From Legionellaceae bacterium (GTDB lineage Bacteria > Pseudomonadota > Gammaproteobacteria > Legionellales > Legionellaceae): 5,606 nucleotides of DNA. The translations under genes and the position numbers were made by a program. Under the pieces are notes generated by a model that saw only the letters and a list, made by a program, of their open reading frames with translations, did no database searches and was not told the origin of the DNA. The stretch is taken from positions 1 through 5,606 of the forward strand of contig JAHFRX010000108.1 in assembly GCA_023266075.1 (NCBI GenBank). Direction: 5' to 3'. Below are positions 1-5,553 of this stretch, piece after piece; within the stretch, counting starts at the first letter, position 1, and each line of letters starts with the position of its first letter.

Positions 1-80
1 GAGTACAGTACGAGTATTCCAATGGGGAAATAGAGTAAGAAAAAAATCAACGTTAAATAGCTTTTCCTGAGCATCAACAT
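1..80 (-). CDS. potC: PotC, spermidine/putrescine ABC importer inner-membrane permease (partial, N-terminus only)
   Basis: Only the first 26 codons lie in the window; the gene continues past the left edge. The reading starts MLMLRKSYLTLIFFLLYFPI and goes on hydrophobic. This is a short basic N-terminus followed by a first membrane segment with a Tyr-Phe-Pro-Ile motif, like the YIPI of PotC in E. coli. The ATG at 80 is preferred over the in-frame ATG at 74 because a GGGAG Shine-Dalgarno sequence (complement of 92-96) lies 11 nt upstream of it. It begins 2 nt after the potB stop codon, so it is almost certainly co-transcribed with potB. In the family, PotC is the second transmembrane subunit and pairs with PotB to form the polyamine channel. 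The name rests mainly on operon order plus this short N-terminus. Confidence 0.8.
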   Translation of the reverse strand, partial: MLMLRKSYLTLIFFLLYFPIGILVLY

Positions 81-82
81 GA

Positions 83-898
83 TTAGACAAACTCCCGAGT
101 TCGTCTAGAGAATATAAAAAGACTGATGAGGAGTGTGGTTAAGATGACGCTGGTTGCAGCACCTTGTGGCCAATTTTCTGCAACAAAAAATTGATTTTGA
201 ATTAAGTTACCGAGCAAAACAGATCTTGCGCCACCTAAGATGTTCGGAATGTAAAAAAGCGTCATTGCTGGAAGAAAAACGAGTGTTGTACCTGCGATGA
301 TACCGCGTTTTGTGTTGGGTAGAAAAACATGGAAGAAAAGCCTCATATGACTGGCACCTAAATCACGCCCGGCATCGAGTAGACGAAAATCAAAGCGTTC
401 CATTTGCGTATAGAGCGGCAAAACCATAAAAGGAAACAGTGTATAAACAAGCCCAATGATGACGGCGGTATTACTATAAAGCAGAGACAGCGGTGTCTTG
501 ATGAGGTGCACGTGTTGCAATGCGAGATTGAGGAGGCCATTGACTTTCAGTATCGCAATGAGCGCATAAGTTCTGACCAGAGAGCTTGTCCAAAAAGGGA
601 TGATGATAAGAATTAAGAGTACAGATTGGTATTTGGATTTGATCATGAAATAACTCATGGGGTAAGCAATGAGTAAACAAAGCGTTGTAGTGATAAATCC
701 AACGCATAAAGAACGTAAAAAGACGTTGAGAAATAAAGGCGAAAATAAAGTGCGATAATGTTCTAATGTGAAGGGTAGTGAAATTAAGTGGTGAGTGGTG
801 CGTGAAAGAAAACTCGTTAACACAATGAGTACGATGGGTAATAAACCGAAAAAGATGAGCCAGGCATAGACGAGATAAAGTCGTTTATTCTGCATCAT
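83..898 (-). CDS. potB: PotB, spermidine/putrescine ABC importer inner-membrane permease
   Basis: Complete permease of 271 residues, close to the length of E. coli PotB. Membrane segments are visible near residues 8-30, 61-84, 93-117, 142-165, 200-220 and 245-265. The cytoplasmic EAA-type loop that docks on the ATPase is clear at 175-194 (DAGRDLGAS, then LP). Other family stretches are IPFWTSSLVRTY (100-111), GLVYTLFPFMVLPLY (149-163) and the LPAM-LFY-GGA region after 206. The start is taken at the ATG at 898, with a second ATG directly after it at 895; a longer frame open to 961 would lie inside potA and has no family counterpart. It overlaps the potA end by 14 nt, which suggests translational coupling; only a weak SD-like AGTGAG precedes the start. 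Transport specificity would depend on PotD, which is not in the window, so spermidine versus putrescine preference cannot be told. Confidence 0.95.
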   Translation of the reverse strand: MMQNKRLYLVYAWLIFFGLLPIVLIVLTSFLSRTTHHLISLPFTLEHYRTLFSPLFLNVFLRSLCVGFITTTLCLLIAYPMSYFMIKSKYQSVLLILIIIPFWTSSLVRTYALIAILKVNGLLNLALQHVHLIKTPLSLLYSNTAVIIGLVYTLFPFMVLPLYTQMERFDFRLLDAGRDLGASHMRLFFHVFLPNTKRGIIAGTTLVFLPAMTLFYIPNILGGARSVLLGNLIQNQFFVAENWPQGAATSVILTTLLISLFIFSRRTREFV

Positions 899-1994
899 GT
901 TGCTCACTGAGTGGAAGTAGAACTTCCCAACCTGTAAACCATTGCACCCAAACAGGTTCATTGATAGTGTACTCTAAGGCATCGTCATCTTCATCAAAAA
1001 ACTCAGAGGCATTGATAATCTTACCGGAGGGCAATTGTACGGTCACATCGACGGTCGACCCTTTATAAATGATATCGATAATTTTACCAGGGAGCATTCC
1101 TGCCGTATCAGTGACTTCGTTGATACTCCATACACGGATGTCTTCCGGGCGTAGAATTAAATGCAGCTGTTGATGGCGTGCAATGTTACCTGGGTTACGA
1201 CACTGCAATTGAACTGCTTCAATCGTGACACTCAATTTTTCGTGTTGGATAGATTCGACGGTGACCGTAAAAATATTTGCTTCGCCAATAAACATTGCAA
1301 CGGCAAGGTTGTTCGGTGTTTCATATACGTCGCGTGGTGTTCCGATTTGCTCGATTTGACCATGATTAAAAACAGCAATGCGATCAGACATCGACAGCGC
1401 CTCTTCTTGATCATGTGTGACAAAAATAAAAGTCATGTTGAGTTTTTTTTGTAATTGCTTTAATTCATATTGCATGGATTTTCGTAGACGATAATCCAGT
1501 GAGCTCAGGGGTTCATCGAGCAAAAGTACTTTAGGACGATTGATAATAGCGCGTGCGATGGCAACGCGTTGTTGTTGTCCACCGCTCAGTTGTTTGATTG
1601 AGCGGTGGCCGTATTCTTTTAATTGTACAAGTTGTAACGCATCAGCAACACGTTTTTTGATGTCGTTTTCATTGATACTTTGGCAACGCAATGCAAAAGC
1701 CACATTGTCATAGACGGACAAATGTGGAAAAAGCGCATAACTTTGAAAAATAGTATGTACATCTCGTTTTTGCGGTGGTAGATGGTTAATACATTGACCA
1801 TTAAATAAAATGTCGCCAGAGTTAGGGACATCAAAACCTGAGATTAACCGAAGTAGCGTCGTTTTACCGCAGCCTGAAGGGCCCAGTAATGTCAAAAATT
1901 CACCCGGGTAAATGGTTAAGCAGATGTTATCGAGGATAAGATTTGCACCATATGATTTATGAATACATTTCAGCTCGATCAGTGGTTCGGTCAT
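885..1994 (-). CDS. potA: PotA, spermidine/putrescine ABC importer ATP-binding subunit
   Basis: Cytoplasmic ATPase of 369 residues that powers polyamine uptake with PotB and PotC. All ATP-binding-cassette motifs are intact: Walker A GPSGCGKT (38-45), Q-loop Q84 in IFQSYALFPH, signature LSGGQQQR (136-143), Walker B VLLLDE (156-161), D-loop SSLD and switch histidine H194 in VTHD. The C-terminal third is the regulatory TOBE-type region, with LRPEDIRV, YKGSTVDV and SEFFDEDDD. The SEFF-(D/N)EDD stretch and the Trp-rich end (WVQWFTGWEVLL) resemble E. coli PotA closely, and separate it from other sugar- or iron-type ATPases. It is the first gene of the minus-strand operon, divergent from the fmdB-like gene. 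The ATG at 1994 has no recognisable Shine-Dalgarno sequence, and the predicted transcript start is only about 15 nt upstream. Confidence 0.96.
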   Translation of the reverse strand: MTEPLIELKCIHKSYGANLILDNICLTIYPGEFLTLLGPSGCGKTTLLRLISGFDVPNSGDILFNGQCINHLPPQKRDVHTIFQSYALFPHLSVYDNVAFALRCQSINENDIKKRVADALQLVQLKEYGHRSIKQLSGGQQQRVAIARAIINRPKVLLLDEPLSSLDYRLRKSMQYELKQLQKKLNMTFIFVTHDQEEALSMSDRIAVFNHGQIEQIGTPRDVYETPNNLAVAMFIGEANIFTVTVESIQHEKLSVTIEAVQLQCRNPGNIARHQQLHLILRPEDIRVWSINEVTDTAGMLPGKIIDIIYKGSTVDVTVQLPSGKIINASEFFDEDDDALEYTINEPVWVQWFTGWEVLLPLSEQHDAE

Positions 1995-2015
1995 ATTTGA
2001 TTGACAAAAGTCGCT

Positions 2016-2044
2016 ATTATGAAACTTAACATCAGATTTGTCTA
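2016..2044 (-). promoter_or_regulatory. Predicted sigma70-type promoter of potABC
   Basis: On the minus strand, -35 TAGACA (complement of 2039-2044, 5 of 6 to consensus) and -10 CATAAT (complement of 2016-2021, 5 of 6) are separated by exactly 17 nt. Transcription would start near 2009, leaving a leader of about 15 nt before the potA ATG at 1994. Prediction from sequence only. Confidence 0.65.
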
Positions 2045-2054
2045 GTCTAAGGCC

Positions 2055-2083
2055 TATTCAATGCGCATTGGTTTAGATACAAT
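2055..2083 (+). promoter_or_regulatory. Candidate promoter of the fmdB-DUF502-mutH operon
   Basis: A good -10 box TACAAT (2078-2083, 5 of 6) lies 28 nt before the fmdB-like start. At 17 nt spacing the -35 position reads TATTCA (2055-2060), only 3 of 6. A weak -35 would fit a promoter helped by an activator, and the palindrome at 2059-2070 lies in the spacer, overlapping the -35 edge. Some promoter is needed here because the gene diverges from potA, but the exact position is uncertain. Confidence 0.4.
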
Positions 2084-2085
2084 GC
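2059..2085. promoter_or_regulatory. Possible operator: perfect 12-bp palindrome plus a third half-site
   Basis: CAATGCGCATTG at 2059-2070 is its own reverse complement. The half-site CAATGC recurs at 2080-2085, 21 bp (two helical turns) from the first copy, and it also forms an inverted repeat with GCATTG at 2065-2070. The group overlaps the candidate rightward -10 box and lies upstream of the leftward potA -35 box, so a dimeric regulator bound here could affect both transcripts. The regulator is unknown and chance is possible. Confidence 0.35.
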
Positions 2086-2110
2086 AGTCTTTAATGAGTG
2101 GTGAGTGATG

Positions 2111-2395
2111 ATGCCTATTTACGAGTATGAGTGCACGCATTGCGCTGCATTATTTGAAGCGATGCAAAAAGTGAGTGATGCGCCATTGACGCATTGCGAT
2201 GTTTGTGGTCAGGAGACTGCAAAGCGGTTGATGTCAGCGGCGGGGTTCCAATTGAAAGGCACCGGGTGGTACGCGACTGATTTTAAAGACAAACCAAAAC
2301 CCGCTCAAAATACACAAAGTGAGTCAACGCCTGCCGCCCCCAAGGCCGTGGAGACGACGGTATCATCAGATACCGCTAAGAAGGATTCGCAATGA
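2111..2395 (+). CDS. FmdB-family zinc-ribbon protein
   Basis: Small cytoplasmic protein of 94 residues. The start MPIYEYECTHC and two CxxC pairs (C8/C11 and C29/C32) form the zinc ribbon typical of the FmdB regulatory-protein family. The conserved GTGWYATDF stretch follows at 50-58. The rest, from about residue 60, is a low-complexity tail rich in Lys, Pro, Ala, Ser and Thr, probably disordered. In-frame starts exist at 2105 (GTG), 2108 (ATG) and 2111 (ATG). The last is chosen because the family begins at MP-Y-Y-C and because GGTGAG at 2100-2105 then sits 5 nt upstream. It is the first gene of the rightward operon and its stop overlaps the next start (ATGA). The family was named for a proposed regulator of formamidase expression, but its biochemical role is not established. 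Confidence 0.92.
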   Translation: MPIYEYECTHCAALFEAMQKVSDAPLTHCDVCGQETAKRLMSAAGFQLKGTGWYATDFKDKPKPAQNTQSESTPAAPKAVETTVSSDTAKKDSQ

Positions 2396-3009
2396 AGCTA
2401 AAGCCGTTGAGACATTATTTGCTCGCAGGTTTTGTCGTATGGTTACCGATTCTGGTGACGATTGGGGTGTTGCGTTTTATCGTTGAGCTTCTTGATCGCT
2501 CTATTGCACTACTGCCGAGAGCATATAGTCCTGAAGTGTGGTTTGGTTATCCTATTCCGGGGTTTGGTGTTTTACTTTCTTTTTTCATTTTGCTGATGAC
2601 GGGCATGATCGCGACGAATTTCATCGGGCAACGTCTTGTGCAGTGGAGTGAGTTATTATTGGCACGTATTCCGTTAGTGCGTTCGATTTATAATGCAACC
2701 AAGCAAATTATACAAACAATTTTATCGACAGACAGTGATGCTTTTCGAAAAGTCCTTTTAGTTGAGTATCCAAGAAAAGGGATTTGGACATTGGTATTTC
2801 AAACCAGCCATGTATCTTCGCATCTTGCCGCCTATGTGGGTAAAGAAATGGTATCTGTTTTTGTACCTACAACACCGAATCCTACCAGTGGTTTTTTGAT
2901 TATGGTGCCAAAAGATGAGACGATCGAAGTCGATATGTCCGTGGATGAAGCGTTTAAACTGATTGTTTCTTTGGGTGTTGTGCAGCTGCCACATGCTCAA
3001 CTCAAATGA
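2392..3009 (+). CDS. DUF502 family inner-membrane protein
   Basis: Integral membrane protein of 205 residues. Two long hydrophobic segments are seen near residues 9-33 (with a WLP motif) and 52-79. A soluble C-terminal part follows with the conserved blocks of the DUF502 family: IPLVRSIYNATKQI (93-106), VEYPRKGIW (124-132), VPTTPNPTSGF (158-168) and MSVDEAFKLIVSLG (182-195). The start is the ATG at 2392, which shares ATGA with the stop of the FmdB-like gene; an AAGGA sequence lies just upstream inside that gene. The stop in turn overlaps the mutH start. FmdB-like and DUF502 genes are often neighbours in gammaproteobacteria, commonly ahead of aspS as I recall. The function of the family in bacteria is not known to me; a role in membrane or envelope physiology is only a guess. 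Confidence 0.93.
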   Translation: MKLKPLRHYLLAGFVVWLPILVTIGVLRFIVELLDRSIALLPRAYSPEVWFGYPIPGFGVLLSFFILLMTGMIATNFIGQRLVQWSELLLARIPLVRSIYNATKQIIQTILSTDSDAFRKVLLVEYPRKGIWTLVFQTSHVSSHLAAYVGKEMVSVFVPTTPNPTSGFLIMVPKDETIEVDMSVDEAFKLIVSLGVVQLPHAQLK

Positions 3010-3698
3010 TTATAAAAAACACACCACCTGATTCAGAGCAAGAGCTGATGGCGCGCTGTCAGCGGTTGGTTGGTTTGAGTATCGCTCAATTGGCGGCAAT
3101 GTGTGCGATGAAGATACCTCAAGACCCATTACAGGCCAAAGGTTTTTTAGGAGCCGTTCTTGAAAAAGCGCTGGTTACATCAGCCAAAAATGCTCCACGT
3201 CCTGATTTTGTATCGTTAGGGATTGAGCTCAAAACGCTTCCGATAGATAGCCAGCATCGTCCTTCCGAGTCTACATTTGTAACGAGTATCCCTTTGCTCA
3301 GTATTCATCGACAAGTGTGGGAGCTTTCGACCTGTTATTTAAAATTGCGACGTGTGTTATGGGTACCGATTGAGTCAGATACGCATATTCCTCTGGGACA
3401 TCGACGCGTTGGCCCCGCTTTCCTTTGGTCGCCCCATCCAGAGGACCTAGAGATTTTGAGACAAGATTGGTTACTGTTAACATCGATGATCGCGTTGGGT
3501 GAGCTTGAGCATATTGACGCACGGATAGGTACTTATTTACAAATACGCCCAAAAGCCGCGCATGCAAAAATTTTATGTGACGCTTTTGGCATGCACGGTG
3601 AAAAAATCAAAACGTTACCACGTGGTTTTTATTTAAGAAGAAATTTCACAATAAAAGTCTGGTGCGAGTGTATGAAGAAGTTGACACTGCCAAATTAA
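3006..3698 (+). CDS. mutH: MutH, methyl-directed mismatch repair endonuclease
   Basis: Protein of 230 residues, against 229 in E. coli. MutH nicks the unmethylated strand at hemimethylated GATC sites when activated by MutS and MutL. The catalytic D-x(6)-E-x-K set is present as D67, E74 and K76 in DFVSLGIELKTLP, three residues earlier than D70/E77/K79 of E. coli. E53 in the preceding KGFLGAVLEK helix matches the upstream acidic residue. Further conserved stretches are LKLRRVLWVPIE (112-123), RRVGPAFLWSP (133-143), LQIRPKAAHAK (178-188) and LPRGFYLRRNFT (204-215). R181, K183 and Y209 correspond to E. coli residues implicated in reading the GATC site and its methylation. No clear SD precedes the ATG; it overlaps the DUF502 stop as ATGA, so translation is probably by re-initiation. 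The protein appears complete and active. It implies a Dam methylase and MutS/MutL elsewhere in the genome. Confidence 0.97.
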   Translation: MIIKNTPPDSEQELMARCQRLVGLSIAQLAAMCAMKIPQDPLQAKGFLGAVLEKALVTSAKNAPRPDFVSLGIELKTLPIDSQHRPSESTFVTSIPLLSIHRQVWELSTCYLKLRRVLWVPIESDTHIPLGHRRVGPAFLWSPHPEDLEILRQDWLLLTSMIALGELEHIDARIGTYLQIRPKAAHAKILCDAFGMHGEKIKTLPRGFYLRRNFTIKVWCECMKKLTLPN

Positions 3699-3738
3699 GT
3701 ATAGTAAGGTGGACGGGAAAATAATTATAAAAAGGTTC

Positions 3739-3744
3739 GGAGGG
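3739..3744 (+). promoter_or_regulatory. Strong ribosome binding site of the barrel gene
   Basis: GGAGGG lies 6 nt before the ATG at 3751. It decides that start over an in-frame GTG at 3709 and places the signal peptide at the N-terminus. Confidence 0.8.
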
Positions 3745-3750
3745 ATTCTA

Positions 3751-4428
3751 ATGATCAAAAAAATTCACCTAATATCAATTGGCTGTTCTTTGTCATTTTC
3801 TGCGTTAGCGGGTACGATGGGTACACCAGCGCCTATGGTTGATATGCACCCATGGTCGGTGGTCGGTAGCATTGGTTACACTTATTATGATAACGCAGCG
3901 GCGGGTGGTGGTACGCCGGTCGGTCGTTTAGGCATAGCAAAAGACATCTATAACTTAGGTGATGCTGGTTTAAACAACGATGTTGTTGATATGTCTAATA
4001 TGAATCTTGGTTTAGAGTTTGCTGTTCAAAATGGAAACCGCATGTCGCTCAGTGCATCACAAACGGTGCTGGACTCGATGGGTGGTCTGCCGATCTGGAC
4101 GACAGTGAAGCCAATGCTTGATTTGTTGGGCACGTTAAAATTTGCACCAATGATGGATACCACAGCTTTCCTATCGGTTAAAGGTGGTGTTGCATGGCGT
4201 CAATGGATGCTTGAGCGTGACACAATTAATAATCTCTCTCAGGCAGCGGGTGAAATACAAGCGGGTGTTGGGATTCCTGTGGCGGATGCCGCAACAATCA
4301 GTGTGATGTATCAAGGCATATTTGGGTCTAGTGCGGACTTTACTGTAAATACGCTGACTGGAACTGGAAATGTTGCTAATATTCCAGTGCAAAACGGAGT
4401 ATTGCTGAGTTTAAGTATGACGCTATAG
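3751..4428 (+). CDS. Small outer-membrane beta-barrel protein, Legionella-type (predicted)
   Basis: Exported protein of 225 residues. A signal peptide is clear: basic start MIKK, hydrophobic core to residue 19, and a cleavage site SALA|GTMG after A20. The cysteine at 12 is inside the signal, so it is not a lipoprotein. The mature part has no cysteine. Its alternating, Gly-rich strands (VVGSIGYTYY, NLGLEFAVQ, MSLSASQTV, AFLSVKGGVAW, EIQAGVGIPV, TISVMYQGIFG) and hydrophobic C-terminal strand VLLSLSMTL suggest an 8-stranded or similar small barrel. The mature GTMG start, an early PWS, and an NGVLL-type last strand recall outer-membrane proteins common in Legionella and relatives. The last residue is Leu, not the more usual Phe. 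It starts 52 nt after mutH with its own strong ribosome binding site, and the collagen-like gene follows 60 nt later. Substrate or partner is unknown; adhesin, porin or structural roles are all possible. Confidence 0.75.
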   Translation: MIKKIHLISIGCSLSFSALAGTMGTPAPMVDMHPWSVVGSIGYTYYDNAAAGGGTPVGRLGIAKDIYNLGDAGLNNDVVDMSNMNLGLEFAVQNGNRMSLSASQTVLDSMGGLPIWTTVKPMLDLLGTLKFAPMMDTTAFLSVKGGVAWRQWMLERDTINNLSQAAGEIQAGVGIPVADAATISVMYQGIFGSSADFTVNTLTGTGNVANIPVQNGVLLSLSMTL

Positions 4429-4475
4429 AGCGAACTGGATAATTGAGTTGCTTTAATTTTGCAAAAATTTAGACA

Positions 4476-4483
4476 AGGAAGGA
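4476..4483 (+). promoter_or_regulatory. Strong ribosome binding site of the collagen-like gene
   Basis: AGGAAGGA ends 5 nt before the ATG at 4489. It supports that start over an in-frame TTG at 4459, which would spoil the signal peptide with extra charged residues. Confidence 0.8.
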
Positions 4484-4488
4484 CGAAT

Positions 4489-5457
4489 ATGAAACCAATG
4501 TATAAAATACTCGCGATGTCGATTGCCGCTATGGCAGCAGTAAGCGCTACCGCTGCGTCAGGAAATAATCCAGCATCAGTGCAATATGTTCAACAATATG
4601 TAAACAACGCCATCGCTAATAATCCTGGTCCGCGTGGATATACCGGTGCTACAGGTGAGGTAGGTGCTACAGGTGAGGTAGGTGCTACAGGTGAGGTAGG
4701 TGATACAGGTGCTGTAGGTGCCACAGGTGCGGTAGGTGCTACAGGTGCGGTGGGTGCCACAGGTGCGGTAGGTGCCACAGGTGCGGTAGGTGCCACAGGT
4801 GCGGTAGGTGCTACAGGTGCTACAGGCGCGGTAGGTGCCACAGGCGCTACAGGCGCTGTAGGTGCTAACGGCGCTCAGGGTAGTACAGGTGCTACAGGCG
4901 CTGCGGGTACGCCAGCCGCAACATACGCTATTGGTGACTTCAGTACTAGTCAAGGTGGTTTGGTTGTTTGGGTTGATCCAAGTGGGCAACATGGTCTAGT
5001 CATGTCATTACTAAATGCTCCCACTGGCCCGACTACCTGGTCGCCTGGTACTACTTCTATTGAGGCTAATGCCAGTGGAGTTTATGCTGGTTATACGAAT
5101 ACCGCGTTAATGAATGCTATATTGAATGGATTTTTTGGTGCAAGTTATTTTGCATCAATCTATTCTGCTGACCCAGATGGCAGCTCATGTAGCACTACTG
5201 GCTGTTTTTCAGATTGGTACCTACCATCAGCAAATGAAGCGAAACTCATTGCAGGGTTGACGGTATCTAGTGGTGCTTGTGGTGGTGCTTCTGCTGGTTA
5301 TAGTGCGCCCAATGGAAACTATTGGACCTCCAATAATGGCGGCGGCGCTACTCTAGCTCAATCATTTACTATAGGAGCTGGTAGTTGCGCGGTTACCGTA
5401 ACAACCGGGAGTCCTGTGGCTGCCCCATTCCTGATTCGTCCATTCCGAAGATTTTAA
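4489..5457 (+). CDS. Lcl-like secreted protein: collagen-like repeat with C-terminal DUF1566-type domain
   Basis: Protein of 322 residues. Order: signal peptide 1-22 or 23 (AxA cleavage in SATAAS); a short Asn/Gln/Tyr-rich stalk 24-46; an unbroken run of 32 Gly-X-Y triplets (47-142); a C-terminal domain (about 146-322) beginning YAIGD and GGLVVWVD. This last part carries DUF1566-family marks: SDWYLPSANEAKLI (241-254), YWTS (278-281) and the terminal FLIRPFRRF. It has four cysteines (C234, C239, C264, C300), likely two disulfides outside the cytoplasm. The same architecture is known in Lcl of Legionella pneumophila, a surface collagen-like adhesin involved in glycosaminoglycan binding, aggregation and biofilm; a similar role here is inference. 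The X-Y residues are mostly Ala, Thr, Val and Glu, with Pro only in the first and last triplets. The gene follows the barrel gene by 60 nt and ends in a strong terminator. Confidence 0.85.
   Translation: MKPMYKILAMSIAAMAAVSATAASGNNPASVQYVQQYVNNAIANNPGPRGYTGATGEVGATGEVGATGEVGDTGAVGATGAVGATGAVGATGAVGATGAVGATGAVGATGATGAVGATGATGAVGANGAQGSTGATGAAGTPAATYAIGDFSTSQGGLVVWVDPSGQHGLVMSLLNAPTGPTTWSPGTTSIEANASGVYAGYTNTALMNAILNGFFGASYFASIYSADPDGSSCSTTGCFSDWYLPSANEAKLIAGLTVSSGACGGASAGYSAPNGNYWTSNNGGGATLAQSFTIGAGSCAVTVTTGSPVAAPFLIRPFRRF
4627..4914 (+). repeat. Collagen-like Gly-X-Y coding tract (32 triplets)
   Basis: All 32 consecutive triplets start with glycine. Counts read from the sequence: GAT 13, GAV 8, GEV 3, and one each of GPR, GYT, GDT, GAN, GAQ, GST, GAA and GTP. 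Threonine fills 16 of 32 Y positions and valine 11. Charged residues are R49, E57, E63, E69 and D72 only; there is no lysine. The tract is expected to form a trimeric rod if it folds as collagen, with the DUF1566-type domain at its tip. Confidence 0.9.
4645..4806 (+). repeat. Tandem array of nine 18-bp units
   Basis: Nine in-frame units of the form GGTGCYACAGGTGMGGTA (GATGEV or GATGAV). The first three are identical GAG-type units; the fourth is a variant (GAT and GCT codons); the last five are GCG-type and nearly identical, differing at silent third positions. Degenerate continuation runs to about 4860 with GAT-GAT and GAV triplets and more GGC codons. Unit length is a multiple of three, so gain or loss of units keeps the frame. 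Confidence 0.93.
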
Positions 5458-5469
5458 ACGAATACTTCT

Positions 5470-5493
5470 AAAAAGGCCTTCGGGCCTTTTTTT
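5470..5493 (+). terminator. Rho-independent terminator after the collagen-like gene
   Basis: GGCC (5475-5478), loop TTCG (5479-5482), GGCC (5483-5486), followed by seven T (5487-5493). Five A residues before the stem can pair with the T run, lengthening the stem. The C(UUCG)G tetraloop is unusually stable. It starts 12 nt after the stop codon. The A-tract also gives a possible, weaker terminator on the opposite strand. Confidence 0.93.
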
Positions 5494-5553
5494 ATTTGAG
5501 TATCCATGCGACTGTGATAACCTACGTTTATATCTTATCTTTATGATGTCCTG

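Noticed and set aside
404..616. Short open frames opposite potB, potA, DUF502, mutH and the barrel gene
   Set aside because: None shows a ribosome binding site, domain or sensible composition; all lie within well-recognised genes on the other strand or frame.
899..961. N-terminal extension of potB to 961
   Set aside because: It lies wholly inside potA, matches no PotB N-terminus and lacks a ribosome binding site. The ATG at 898 gives the expected length and charge pattern.
2001..2029. Rightward promoter starting with the perfect TTGACA at 2001-2006
   Set aside because: At 16-18 nt spacing the -10 position has no good match, and TATTAT at 2015-2020 is only 8 nt away. The same bases are better explained by the leftward potA promoter and leader.
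3681..3705. Promoter for the barrel gene from TTGACA (3681-3686) and TATAGT (3700-3705)
   Set aside because: Both boxes are good but the spacer is only 13 nt, too short for a sigma70 promoter, and no other pairing at 16-18 nt gives two acceptable boxes. A promoter in this gap remains possible.
4457..4466. Small palindrome TTTTGCAAAA between the barrel and collagen-like genes as terminator or operator
   Set aside because: No GC-rich stem and no T run, and such A/T palindromes are frequent by chance. The gap is more likely transcribed through.
4576..4992. Long minus-strand open frames across the collagen-like repeat (83 and 138 codons, Ala-Pro-Thr/Val or Cys-Thr rich)
   Set aside because: They are the reverse reading of an 18-bp repeat, which leaves other frames open by periodicity. 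No ribosome binding site or family resemblance, while the plus-strand frame has a signal peptide and a known domain.
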